The translations under genes were made by a program, and so were the position numbers. Under the pieces are notes generated by a model, which saw nothing but the letters and a program-made list of their open reading frames with translations, was not told where the DNA came from and made no database searches. This document shows positions 18,454-26,711 of a stretch of DNA of 64,000 bases, piece by piece. How positions within the stretch are numbered: position 1 is the first letter of the stretch; each line of letters opens with the position of its first letter. Source of the stretch: Bacilli bacterium (lineage in GTDB: Bacteria > Bacillota_I > Bacilli_A > RF39 > UBA660); the NCBI GenBank assembly GCA_017409785.1, contig JAFQSD010000002.1, forward strand, positions 98,597-162,596. Reading direction: 5' to 3'.

Positions 18454-18699
18454 AATACCCACCTCAACTATAAATAGTTTATCATATTTTTTTAAATATA
18501 TAAAAAACAACATTTTATTAATAAATGTTGTCTTTATTTACATATGAAGCAGTTGATAAGAAAGTTTTAAACTTTTTATAAAAAAATATTTCTCACTTGT
18601 TAAATTAACTATATGATAAATCAATAGTCGTATAGGAATTTCTTGGCATTAATAGTATAATTGTATTAAGAAAAATCTTATTAAGGAGGAAGATTCTGA

Positions 18700-19092
18700 A
18701 TGAATTTTTATATAGGTTCAGGAATGAAAAATTGCGAATTAGTTAATTACTATGCAAAGATATTGAAAGAAAATGATTGGAAACAAACATATAACTGGGT
18801 TGAAAACATTAATGAAGATGTGTCTATAGAAGATATGACAGTATATGCTAAATTAGAATCACAAGGAATTATTGATTCTGATGTTGTTATTATATTATTA
18901 CCTGCAGGAAGAGGAGCCCATATTGAACTTGGAATGGCATTAGCATTAAATAAGAAAATATTTTTATGTTCTGAGGCCAAAGAAGAATTTAGTATTGAAA
19001 ATACTGTTGCTTTTTATGGATTGCCTAATATTATTCAATTAATTGGGACAGCAGATGATAATATAATGAAAATACTTAAATATGTTCAATAA
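18700..19092 (+). CDS. Nucleoside 2-deoxyribosyltransferase-like protein
   Basis: The 130-residue protein has a Rossmann-like start (MNFYIGSGM), a DSDVVIILLPAGRGAHIELGMALAL segment containing the catalytic Glu of the NDT family, and KKIFLCS near residue 88. NDT-like proteins cleave or transfer N-glycosidic bonds of deoxynucleosides. The start follows AAGGAGGAAGATTCTGA; a TATAAT lies about 40 bp upstream. It is monocistronic. Related proteins also act as DUF4406-type domains of unknown role, so the substrate is uncertain. Confidence 0.75.
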   Translation: MNFYIGSGMKNCELVNYYAKILKENDWKQTYNWVENINEDVSIEDMTVYAKLESQGIIDSDVVIILLPAGRGAHIELGMALALNKKIFLCSEAKEEFSIENTVAFYGLPNIIQLIGTADDNIMKILKYVQ

Positions 19093-19149
19093 CACATACT
19101 AATTGGGATGCCAATTTACAAATGTGTTTCTAAATTATCAAAAACTATG

Positions 19150-19183
19150 TAAAAAAGCTATCAAATAAATGATAGCTTTTAAA
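19150..19183 (+). terminator. Terminator of the deoxyribosyltransferase-like gene
   Basis: AAAGCTATCA/TGATAGCTTT stem with an AATAAA loop, followed by TTTTAAAA. It can also act on the minus strand. Confidence 0.7.
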
Positions 19184-19189
19184 ATATAA

Positions 19190-19214
19190 AATAAAACTCA
19201 CACAAAAGTGTGAG
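19190..19214 (-). terminator. Terminator of the tRNA-Cys/tRNA-Gly operon
   Basis: CTCACAC-TTTT-GTGTGAG followed by TTTTATTTT on the minus strand. Confidence 0.85.
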
Positions 19215-19226
19215 TAACTCTCTCAA

Positions 19227-19301
19227 TGGAGCGGATGAGGGGAATCGAACCCCCATCACAGCCTTGGCAAGGCCGTATTCTAACCATTAAACTACATCCG
19301 C
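19227..19301 (-). tRNA. tRNA-Gly(GCC)
   Basis: The 75-nt gene has acceptor GCGGATG/CATCCGC. The anticodon stem CGGCC/GGCTG with loop TTGCCAA gives GCC. CCA is encoded. It lies 11 bp downstream of tRNA-Cys. Confidence 0.95.
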
Positions 19302-19312
19302 AAATAAAAAAA

Positions 19313-19386
19313 TGGAGGGGCCTACCGGATTTGAACCGGTGCTCAGGGTGTTGCAGACCCACGCCTTACCACTTGGCTAAAGCCCC
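19313..19386 (-). tRNA. tRNA-Cys(GCA)
   Basis: The 74-nt gene has acceptor GGGGCTT. The anticodon loop CTGCAAC is closed by GGGT/ACCC and gives GCA. CCA is encoded. Confidence 0.93.
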
Positions 19387-19397
19387 ATGTACCTATG

Positions 19398-19426
19398 ATT
19401 ATATCAGACCTTTTTTTAAATTTCAA
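19398..19426 (-). promoter_or_regulatory. SigA promoter of tRNA-Cys/tRNA-Gly
   Basis: TTGAAA (19421-19426), 17 bp spacer, TATAAT (19398-19403) with an extended TG, 12 bp before the tRNA. Confidence 0.85.
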
Positions 19427-19473
19427 CTAAAAATATTATTTTTTTATTATATGCAAAAAAAAGAAGGAGTTTC

Positions 19474-20748
19474 CTAATCCTTCCAAAAATCAATTATATT
19501 TTTATTATTATAAACAAGTTCACTATTCTTAGCTATTGGCATTAGTCCTTCTTCTTCATTATAGAAATAAACCATATCTCCTGCAGCAACTAACACATCA
19601 CCATTCTTAACTTTCCATTCTGTCATATTATCAAACTTAAATAATACTTCAGCATCAGTTGGACTATCAATATGTGATCTATAAATCTTACCATCTTTTG
19701 TTTTGAAATAATAGAAATATCCATCTTGTTTTATTTGAACATCTTCACCATACTTTTTAGATATCTTATCATTTTCAACAAAAATACCATTAAAGTAAAC
19801 TTTTTCTTTTAAGAATTCACTTGCTTCTACTGTTTTCTTTTTTCCATCATTAATAGAAATAAATCCATCAGTTTCATTACCAACTTCTTCTACTTTTTCA
19901 TATGCTGGATCCACTGAATATTGTTTTTTCTTACCAACATCAGTTATATAAAGTAAATTCTTATCTACACCATTAAAATATATATCAGAACTTAATGCAT
20001 TTGGCAATGCTATACTACCTCTACCTAAATCTTTAGTATTGTAATAAATAAGTTCACTAACCTTAAATGAATTTGTTCTTTTATTCGCAGTAACATAATA
20101 TCTACCAACTATTGCTGATAAAGAATTATCATAAATATCTGTCTCTAAATAATCTTTTATATAAAGATTATCACTTTTTAAAATATATAATCCTTTATAT
20201 CTCCAAATTAAGAAAACATAATCTTTTAAAATATTATCTTTATATACTTCAATACCTTTACCTTCAGAATATAAATTCTTCTTTGTAGATTCTTTATCAT
20301 CCCAACTCTTATGAGTATATTCCTCTGATTTTAATACATCAACAATACCCTTAATATCATTATTACCAATTTGTTTTAAATAATCAAAACTAACTACTTC
20401 ACCATCATATAAACAAGTTAAATTAGCAGTAACATCTCTTCTAAATATTGGATAAATACAACTAACATTATCAGTCTTAAAAGTTCTAATATCTCTAATA
20501 ATTTCTGTTTGCTTATTTAAGTTCTTCTTTAAGAAAACAGTATATACACTACCTTCTTTATCAGTAATTCCAATATTATAATAAGATTCTTCATCGATTA
20601 CTTCTAAATGTTCTTTTATTTGATATTCATTATCTTTTGTAAGTAATGTATATTCACTAGTTTTTTCCACAGTAAATACAATTACTACAGCCTGTAATAC
20701 TAATCCTAAAATAGCAATAATAAATAATATCGGCAATGCCTTTTTCAT
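19474..20748 (-). CDS. Membrane-anchored extracytoplasmic protein, unknown
   Basis: The 424-residue protein has one N-terminal hydrophobic segment (residues 4-28), then a long outside domain of repeating short beta segments rich in Tyr, Asp, Lys and Asn, such as YYVTANKRTNSF and YFYYFKTKDGKIY, which suggests a beta-propeller. No catalytic motif seen. A TATAAT lies about 22 bp upstream of its start, so it has its own promoter. It is the distal neighbour of a PH-domain gene. Confidence 0.7.
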   Translation of the reverse strand: MKKALPILFIIAILGLVLQAVVIVFTVEKTSEYTLLTKDNEYQIKEHLEVIDEESYYNIGITDKEGSVYTVFLKKNLNKQTEIIRDIRTFKTDNVSCIYPIFRRDVTANLTCLYDGEVVSFDYLKQIGNNDIKGIVDVLKSEEYTHKSWDDKESTKKNLYSEGKGIEVYKDNILKDYVFLIWRYKGLYILKSDNLYIKDYLETDIYDNSLSAIVGRYYVTANKRTNSFKVSELIYYNTKDLGRGSIALPNALSSDIYFNGVDKNLLYITDVGKKKQYSVDPAYEKVEEVGNETDGFISINDGKKKTVEASEFLKEKVYFNGIFVENDKISKKYGEDVQIKQDGYFYYFKTKDGKIYRSHIDSPTDAEVLFKFDNMTEWKVKNGDVLVAAGDMVYFYNEEEGLMPIAKNSELVYNNKNIIDFWKD

Positions 20749-20767
20749 ATCATCTCACCATACTCAT

Positions 20768-20800
20768 TATAACAAAAAAAAAGACGTAAATAAAGTCCTT
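20768..20800 (-). terminator. Terminator of the PH-domain gene
   Basis: On the minus strand an imperfect AAGGAC/GTCTT hairpin is followed by a long T run. Confidence 0.6.
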
Positions 20801-21241
20801 TTATTTATCGCCTTCTCTAGCATATTTTTTCTTTTCTTCCATCATATATGAAGAAATTTCTGTTTCAATTTCAATTAAAGCTTCTTTAGAAATATTTGAT
20901 AAAGTAATAAACTCTTTAACAGTATCAATATATACTTTACCCCAAATAATTCCACTTGAAATCTTTAAGTCATTAAACATATCTGGAGTAATAGCATTAT
21001 AGAAATAACCTATAATAACTCTTTTTCTACCAATTAAAATTCTTTTATTAGTAAGACATATAACAGCAGTTCCCCAAATATTAAATGGATTATCATTCTT
21101 TTGTGCAGCGAAAGTATATAATGGTCTTTCACCAGGATTTAAATGTTGTTCAATTACAGAAGAATTTTGTTTTAATCTCCATGCAATTGTCATTGGATGT
21201 CTTTCTTTAAATTTTAAAACTTGTTCATATACTTTTCCCAT
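20801..21241 (-). CDS. Bacterial PH-domain protein
   Basis: The 146-residue protein contains LNPGERPLYTFAAQ and AVICLTNKRILIGRKRVIIGYFYNAI, the beta-strand pattern of bacterial PH (bPH) domains such as YokE/YvbH-like proteins. It has no membrane helix and a charged helical C terminus. PH-like domains usually mediate protein or membrane contacts; no partner is evident. Start ATG 21241 follows AAGAGAGGTGC. Confidence 0.75.
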   Translation of the reverse strand: MGKVYEQVLKFKERHPMTIAWRLKQNSSVIEQHLNPGERPLYTFAAQKNDNPFNIWGTAVICLTNKRILIGRKRVIIGYFYNAITPDMFNDLKISSGIIWGKVYIDTVKEFITLSNISKEALIEIETEISSYMMEEKKKYAREGDK

Positions 21242-21300
21242 ACTAGCACCTCTCTTAACATCAATTATAACATAATTTCTTTAGATCAAAAACTATAAAT

Positions 21301-21753
21301 TTAACCATTACGTCTATTTCTAATACATTGTTGTCTATGACTATTCTTAATTCTTTGATTTATCATTATATTATCATGTTTTCTTAACTGTCTAACATTT
21401 ACTTTTTGTTTAGGTTTTTCATCTTCATATCTAATATCTTCTGCAGCAACAATCATATCTTGCATTGGATCTAATAATTTACTTAAATCTTGCTCATCTC
21501 TAGTAAATAATAAATCACAAGGAGATAAAGATAATACTTTTTCTCTATCTAAACATACAAATGATACTTGTTCACTAAGTTCAATAACTTCTCCAAAATT
21601 ATAAAATCTATAAATCTTATCATTAAAATGAAATTCATTATCTATTTGAACATAAGATATTTGCATTTGGCAAAGTGCTCTTGCCATTGAATCACAAAAT
21701 TTCTCTCTATCGGTTACTACATAATTACGAACTATACCCTGTTTAATTTCCAT
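21301..21753 (-). CDS. Uncharacterised 150-residue protein
   Basis: This soluble protein has a mixed alpha/beta N-terminal domain (residues 1-90, with EFHFNDKIYRFYNFG) and a very basic Arg/Asn-rich C terminus (residues 108-150). The tail suggests nucleic-acid or ribosome binding, which is inference only. It starts 8 bp downstream of an ABC-F gene, with which it is probably co-transcribed. Confidence 0.65.
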   Translation of the reverse strand: MEIKQGIVRNYVVTDREKFCDSMARALCQMQISYVQIDNEFHFNDKIYRFYNFGEVIELSEQVSFVCLDREKVLSLSPCDLLFTRDEQDLSKLLDPMQDMIVAAEDIRYEDEKPKQKVNVRQLRKHDNIMINQRIKNSHRQQCIRNRRNG

Positions 21754-21761
21754 AAATCCCC

Positions 21762-23345
21762 CTATTTTTGATCAATATATTCTTCATAAGGAATACTTCT
21801 ATCAACAATCTTACCATCTGGAAGAATCTCAATAACACGATTAGTAACTGTATTATTTAATTCATAATCACGAGATGTAAATAAAACTTCTCCTTGAAAG
21901 TTAACTAATCCCTTATTAAGCGATGTAATACTTTCAAGATCTAAGTGGTTTGTTGGTTCATCTAATATCAAGAAGTTTGGATTTTCAAGCATCATCTTTG
22001 ATAACATACATCTAGCTTTTTCTCCTCCAGATAATACATTAACTTTCTTAAATACATCTTCTCCACTAAACAACATTCTTCCTAAGAATCCACGTAAAAT
22101 TGTTTCATCTTTAATATCGTAATATTGTCCAATCCATTCCATTATATTTTTATCTGTATCAAAATATTCATTATTATCTTGTGGTAAATATCCTGGAATA
22201 ATTGTTTTACCCCATTCAATAGTACCTTTATCATACTTTTCTTTACCCATTAAAATATTGAATAAAGTTGTTTTAACCATATCATCTTGTGCTAAGAAAG
22301 TAATCTTGTCACCTTTTAAAATAGTAAATGAAACTTTATCTAAAATCTTCTTACCATCAACAATTTTTGTAAGATTTTCTACTTTTAAAATTTCCTTACC
22401 AGCTGGTTTTTCAATTTTAAAATCAATATATGGATATTTTCTAGATGAAGGAATAATTTCATCTAATTGAATCTTCTCTAACATTTTCTTACGAGAAGTT
22501 GCTTGTTTACTCTTAGAAGCATTAGCACTGAATCTCGCAATAAATGATTGTAATTCTTTAATCTTTTCTTCTTTTTTCTTATTAGATTCTTTCATTTGTC
22601 TTTGTAATAATTCACTTGATTCATACCAGAAATCATAGTTACCTACATATAACTTAATTTTTCCATAATCAATATCTGCTATATGTGTACATACTTTATT
22701 TAAGAAATGTCTATCATGTGAAACAATAATAACTGTATTATCAAAGTTAATTAAAAACTCTTCTAACCATCTAATTGCTTCTAAGTCTAAACTGTTTGTA
22801 GGTTCATCTAATAATAAGATATCTGGATTTCCAAATAATGCTTGAGCAAGTAATACTTTAACTCTTTCTTTAACCGGAAGTTCACCCATTGTCATATAAT
22901 GATGTTCTTCAGCAATACCTAAATTATTTAAAAGAACAGCCGCATCAGGTTCAGCATTCCATCCATCTAAATCCATAAATTCAGCTTCAAGTTCAGCTAA
23001 CTTCATACCATCTTCATCACTAAACTCAGTTTGTTGATACATTCTATCTTTTTCTTCCATTATTGCATATAGTTTTTGATTACCCATAATAACTACATCA
23101 ATAACTCTGTTTTGATCATATTGATAGTGATCTTGTCTTAAGAAAGACATTCTTTCATCTTTACCAATAACAACTTCACCAGTAGTAGTTTCTTGTTCAC
23201 CACTTAATATTTTTAAAAAAGTAGATTTACCAGAACCATTAGCTCCAATTAACCCATAACAATTTCCATTAGTAAATTTTATATTAACATCTTCAAATAA
23301 AGTTCTCTTACCAAACTTTAAACTTACATTATTTACTTGTATCAT
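21762..23345 (-). CDS. ABC-F family ATPase (YkpA/YbiT-like) with degenerate second nucleotide site
   Basis: The soluble tandem-ATPase protein has about 527 residues. Domain 1 has intact Walker A GANGSGKST, Walker B LLLDEPTNSLD and H-loop SHDRHFLN, but its signature is replaced by LPVKERVKVLLAQ, which is normal for the YkpA/YbiT subgroup. Domain 2 has signature LSGGEKARC and Walker B LILDEPTNHLD, but its Walker A is degraded to AQDDMVKTT and its switch His is lost (TSRDYE). ABC-F proteins act on the ribosome, in translation factor or antibiotic-protection roles. A GTG three codons upstream is part of the GAGGTGG site, so ATG 23345 is preferred. Confidence 0.9.
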   Translation of the reverse strand: MIQVNNVSLKFGKRTLFEDVNIKFTNGNCYGLIGANGSGKSTFLKILSGEQETTTGEVVIGKDERMSFLRQDHYQYDQNRVIDVVIMGNQKLYAIMEEKDRMYQQTEFSDEDGMKLAELEAEFMDLDGWNAEPDAAVLLNNLGIAEEHHYMTMGELPVKERVKVLLAQALFGNPDILLLDEPTNSLDLEAIRWLEEFLINFDNTVIIVSHDRHFLNKVCTHIADIDYGKIKLYVGNYDFWYESSELLQRQMKESNKKKEEKIKELQSFIARFSANASKSKQATSRKKMLEKIQLDEIIPSSRKYPYIDFKIEKPAGKEILKVENLTKIVDGKKILDKVSFTILKGDKITFLAQDDMVKTTLFNILMGKEKYDKGTIEWGKTIIPGYLPQDNNEYFDTDKNIMEWIGQYYDIKDETILRGFLGRMLFSGEDVFKKVNVLSGGEKARCMLSKMMLENPNFLILDEPTNHLDLESITSLNKGLVNFQGEVLFTSRDYELNNTVTNRVIEILPDGKIVDRSIPYEEYIDQK

Positions 23346-23394
23346 ATTATCCACCTCGTTTTATCAAAGTCACTTTATTTTATCAGAAAACAAA

Positions 23395-23420
23395 GAAAAA
23401 GACAAGCCTTCTATCTTGTC
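23395..23420 (-). terminator. Terminator of the kinase-like gene
   Basis: GACAAG/CTTGTC hairpin followed by TTTTT on the minus strand; it overlaps the gene's last codons. Confidence 0.8.
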
Positions 23421-24082
23421 ATTCTCTTAACATATTTCTTTACTGTTTCATCACTATTCATTGTATCTTTCATTTGTTCTAACATATCATAATCTTCAAA
23501 AACACTCCAAGTATTAACTCTAGCTTTCTTAGAAAGTCTAGCTAAAGGAAATAAATCTCCTTTTAAAAAACAACTAAGAGTAAACATATTATTTCTCTTG
23601 GCTTGCTGATAATCAGTTCTATATTGAAATACTATACCACCAGGATCTCCTATAAATAATTGTTCTCCGTCATATAAAACATTATCAGCATGCCAATCGT
23701 CTATTAATACTCCATTCTGCGATAAGATATCTAAGTCTTCTGTAATAACATCAAGTTCAGAAACAAAATCTCCCATCTTCATATCCATTACTCTAGTAAC
23801 AGGAAATTTATAAATAAATGGAGTTGAATAACCAATAAATGTTTTACAATCATCACTATAAGCAATTCCTTTAGGCATTAAAATTCTTTTAGTTGAAATA
23901 GTACCTAATCTAACACATTGTTCTTCATTTAATCTACTTCTAAAACAAGTAGGCTTATAAATCTTAATAGCATCATCACCATATTTATAAACAATACCTT
24001 CTGCCCCTTCATTAAGATACATATAATCTTCTTCATCGTCAGTAAATTCTAATAATTCTCCATTATAATAAAACTTTAACAT
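23411..24082 (-). CDS. Protein-kinase-fold protein
   Basis: ATG 24082 after GGGGTG is preferred over an in-frame ATG 36 bp upstream. The protein of about 223 residues has a Gly-rich loop GAEGIVYKYG followed by AIKIYKP (the ATP-binding Lys), a catalytic-loop-like DDWHADNVLYD near residue 127 and a metal-binding-like FIGDPGG, so the kinase core motifs are present in a compact form. It has no membrane segment. The substrate is unknown; it may be a small-molecule or protein kinase. It starts behind the TATAATATG-type promoter and just after the terminator of the OapA-like gene. Confidence 0.75.
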   Translation of the reverse strand: MLKFYYNGELLEFTDDEEDYMYLNEGAEGIVYKYGDDAIKIYKPTCFRSRLNEEQCVRLGTISTKRILMPKGIAYSDDCKTFIGYSTPFIYKFPVTRVMDMKMGDFVSELDVITEDLDILSQNGVLIDDWHADNVLYDGEQLFIGDPGGIVFQYRTDYQQAKRNNMFTLSCFLKGDLFPLARLSKKARVNTWSVFEDYDMLEQMKDTMNSDETVKKYVKRMTR

Positions 24083-24094
24083 AACAAACACCCC

Positions 24095-24105
24095 AAATGT
24101 GCTCA
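24095..24105 (-). promoter_or_regulatory. TATAATATG-type promoter of the kinase-like gene
   Basis: GGTATAATATGAGCAC lies about 20 bp upstream of the start codon. The same TATAATATG core recurs before four other genes in the window. Confidence 0.55.
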
Positions 24106-24112
24106 TATTATA

Positions 24113-24140
24113 CCACAAAAAAAGGGATATTTCTATCCCT
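24113..24140 (-). terminator. Terminator of the OapA-like gene
   Basis: AAGGGATA-GAAA-TATCCCTT followed by T8 on the minus strand. The stop codon lies inside the stem. Confidence 0.9.
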
Positions 24141-24729
24141 TATAAAATATTGAAACTATTTTAGCAAATTCATAAAGAATAATATCACTCTTATTCATTG
24201 CAAAACTTTTACCCATTGCTTTACCACCAATAGTTAAAGCTGCAATTATTGCTGCAACAGTTAAATTCACAAATAATAATTCAACATTTAATGAATTAGC
24301 TATATTTACTGCAATAGTTGTACCAGCAGCACCAGAAATAATACCACAAATATCTCCAATAACGTCGTTACAGAAACTAGATACTTTATCAGCATTTTTC
24401 TTAAACTTAACTGCTACTTTAGATCCCTTAACTTGTCTAGCATTCATAGAATGAAATACCTTTTCATCTGCACTATTCACAGCAACTCCAACAATATCAA
24501 AGATAATACCAATCACAATAAATAATAATGTGATAATTACTCCTACCCAAGTAGATAACTTAGGAATTGTTGTTTGTGATACAAGTGATAATCCAAATGA
24601 TATAGCAAATGCCATAACAACTATTTCAATAATCCATTTAACATTAACATGTTCTTTCTTAATTTTTTCTTTTCTTCTTGTTTGTACTATTAAGTTCTTC
24701 AGCTCTTCTTTTTCAGTACATTTTTTCAT
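24133..24729 (-). CDS. oapA: OapA-like four-helix membrane protein (OLE RNA partner)
   Basis: The 198-residue protein has Arg18-Arg19 (TRRK), two helices (about 32-50 and 60-82), a loop with FDIVGVAVNSADEKVFHSM, then CNDVIGDICG containing a DxxxD motif (Asp122-Asp126), and two more helices (about 127-146 and 150-168). As I recall, the OLE-associated protein A of Bacillus halodurans is a roughly 200-residue, four-helix membrane protein with conserved RR and DxxxD motifs, usually encoded directly beside the OLE RNA. Here a large structured RNA lies immediately upstream on the same strand. The loop also resembles CNNM/DUF21 magnesium-channel segments. The ribosome site (AAGGAG) sits 12 nt from the start. 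The call depends on motifs and neighbour, not on an alignment. Confidence 0.68.
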   Translation of the reverse strand: MKKCTEKEELKNLIVQTRRKEKIKKEHVNVKWIIEIVVMAFAISFGLSLVSQTTIPKLSTWVGVIITLLFIVIGIIFDIVGVAVNSADEKVFHSMNARQVKGSKVAVKFKKNADKVSSFCNDVIGDICGIISGAAGTTIAVNIANSLNVELLFVNLTVAAIIAALTIGGKAMGKSFAMNKSDIILYEFAKIVSIFYKG

Positions 24730-24756
24730 ATTTCTTTTATTCTCCTTCAGACTAAT

Positions 24757-24782
24757 AAAAAAATAGTATATAAAATACTATT
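24757..24782 (-). terminator. Terminator of the large structured RNA
   Basis: AATAGTAT/ATACTATT hairpin followed by T7 on the minus strand. Its AT-only stem is weak enough to allow read-through into the OapA-like gene. Confidence 0.7.
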
Positions 24783-25385
24783 ATTTATAAAAATAAGTAA
24801 TGGCGTTAATATAGTAAACTCTGAGCCTTAGGTCAAGTAGAATTTCTCTCACTTCAACATTTCCGTTACCAGAAATGCGGTTCCCCTTTAATGAATTGAG
24901 TATGACGTCGCCGTTCATACGACTTGATTACCACTTAGTGCCCACTGCAATCCTATACTAAAAGCACCCTAGGAGATTTCCTCTCCAACACTTTACTTCT
25001 AATTCTTTTTTGCAAAAATAATTTCAAAACGCAATCGTTTACTCATGGGTGGCCGCCCATAACTAAAGTAGTTCATTTATCCCAATATTTTCACTCAAGA
25101 CAGGCTACGCTGCACATAGCTTTCGCCACAATACAGGTTCTATCCTAACTCGTAACAAATCCATCAGTCTGTACGTATAGGTTTATTACAAAATTAGGTC
25201 TCCACAGATACAGGGTCGTGGGTCGTATGCCATTACGAGCGCCCTATATCTTTCATCTTCAGCATCCACCCCAAACTGGGCGTAAGAAGCAGACACCAAA
25301 GGTTTCATCGATATGCCCTTTAACGACTTTTTAATTTCGTCTTCCTAGTAAAGTAATTGACTAGAATAATGTGCCATCAATTACG
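24757..25385 (-). ncRNA. ole: Large structured non-coding RNA, probable OLE RNA
   Basis: A protein-free region of about 630 nt is much richer in G and C than its surroundings and is bracketed by a consensus promoter and a terminator. Minus-strand helices seen by eye include GTAATTGA/TCAATTAC at the 5' end (25353-25384), GATATAGGG/CCCTGTATC enclosing TCGTA/TACGA, ATGGG/CCCAT, GGAGA/TCTCC, GTATGA/TCATAC and CATTTC/GAAATG. There are no RNase P, tmRNA, SRP or group I/II intron landmarks. Length, isolation and the OapA-like gene directly downstream make OLE (Ornate Large Extremophilic) RNA the best fit. GOLLD or ROOL RNAs are alternatives of similar size. I could not check the published consensus. 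Confidence 0.7.
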
Positions 25386-25391
25386 AAGATA

Positions 25392-25420
25392 ATTATATCA
25401 TATATAAAATAATTTGTCAA
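25392..25420 (-). promoter_or_regulatory. Consensus SigA promoter of the large structured RNA
   Basis: TTGACA (25415-25420) and TATAAT (25392-25397) have an exact 17-bp spacer. Transcription should begin near 25385, at the base of the first hairpin. Confidence 0.9.
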
Positions 25421-25428
25421 GTTTACAC

Positions 25429-26694
25429 TTATTTTTCTTTTTTATAACTTTTAGCATCATTATCACTGATTTTATCAACAATCTCTTGTGATGCTAAGCT
25501 ATTTTTCAATTTACTTGAAAAATATGCTTTATGGTCACTACCAAACTCAACTAAATCATCTACATAACTATCGTATGCATCTGGATAGAAAATATTACCA
25601 AGTAATATTTCATTATAATAATACGATACTCTATTAGAGTCACTTTCTTCATACTTAGCAGTAACAATACCTCTAAATACTGGAATGAATACATTAACAA
25701 TCTCTTCATATGTTAAATCTTCTTCTAAATCACCATGATATTTTAAGAAAGCTTTATCTAACATATTAAGAGCATTTCTAGCAACTTCAATATCACCTGT
25801 AATTGTTGCCATTTCTTCTGCAATAATATCCATATTACCTAAAGAATAGGCTTTTAATACAATATCAGGAGAAGTTACTTCACATAACATTTTAACTGCT
25901 GCTATTTCAAACGGATAATTTTCAAGCTCAATAAATGGTTTATTCTGAAAATATTCATTTACTAATAACTCAGTCATTCCCTCTTTAAAATAAGTTGGTA
26001 ATGAAATAGTATTCTCATTACAAAATATTGCATGAATACCTTCATGTTTTAAAATAGATTGATCTTCATCTTTTTCAAAAATACCAATACTTTCAAATTG
26101 ATGTGAATATACACCTAAAACAGTTCTATCATACATATAAGGTCTACATTTATAAGAAACCTCTACATTACGTAACGAACTATATGCACTTTCTCTATCA
26201 ATATAAGGATTATCTTTAATAATATCAATAAATCCATAGAAAACTTGTTTTTCTTCATCAGTTAAACAATCATTTTCATATACTGCATTAAGTAATGCGT
26301 ATTCATCTTTGCAATCTTCATCAATACAAATGCCTAATTCATTTTCTAACGTACCTACAATTCTTTCTAACTCTTCATCTGATATAGATAAAGAATTACC
26401 ACAGAAAATATTATCATCACAAAGATCACGTTCAGTTGGATTCCACATAATATACTTCATATAAACTAAACCGCATAATAATAAAGCATTAAGAAAAATT
26501 AACAATCTCCAGAAAATTTTTGTTCCTTTTCTAAACTTAGCTTCTTGTTCTTCATCAATCTCATCAAGTCCATCACAATAAGTTGGATCAATAGACACTT
26601 CATTAGGACAACTATCTAGATTCATCTCATCACATAAAGCATCATTTAATTCTTCTTGATTTAATACGTCTTCATCTAGTCTTTCACTATCCAT
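25429..26694 (-). CDS. Membrane-anchored putative zinc metallopeptidase (HExxH)
   Basis: The 421-residue protein has an acidic cytoplasmic N terminus (about 55 residues, Asp/Glu/Leu-rich), one membrane helix (about 56-76) and an extracytoplasmic domain. Near residue 225 LKHEGIHAIF gives a HEGIH (HExxH) zinc site, and FKEGMTELLV about 20 residues later supplies a candidate third ligand Glu, the gluzincin layout. Four or more Cys lie just outside the membrane. Its substrate is unknown. A TATAATATG-type promoter and a GAGGGGG site precede it. Confidence 0.72.
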   Translation of the reverse strand: MDSERLDEDVLNQEELNDALCDEMNLDSCPNEVSIDPTYCDGLDEIDEEQEAKFRKGTKIFWRLLIFLNALLLCGLVYMKYIMWNPTERDLCDDNIFCGNSLSISDEELERIVGTLENELGICIDEDCKDEYALLNAVYENDCLTDEEKQVFYGFIDIIKDNPYIDRESAYSSLRNVEVSYKCRPYMYDRTVLGVYSHQFESIGIFEKDEDQSILKHEGIHAIFCNENTISLPTYFKEGMTELLVNEYFQNKPFIELENYPFEIAAVKMLCEVTSPDIVLKAYSLGNMDIIAEEMATITGDIEVARNALNMLDKAFLKYHGDLEEDLTYEEIVNVFIPVFRGIVTAKYEESDSNRVSYYYNEILLGNIFYPDAYDSYVDDLVEFGSDHKAYFSSKLKNSLASQEIVDKISDNDAKSYKKEK

Positions 26695-26711
26695 ACCAAA
26701 TCCCCCTCAAA

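Noticed and set aside
19226..19477. 83-codon plus-strand ORF
   Set aside because: It translates the antisense of tRNA-Gly and tRNA-Cys.
24757..25385. RNase P RNA, tmRNA, SRP RNA or intron
   Set aside because: No GAGGAAAGTCC-type conserved region, no tRNA-like 3' CCA end, no SRP hairpin, no intron domain V or splice core; length and terminator also do not fit.
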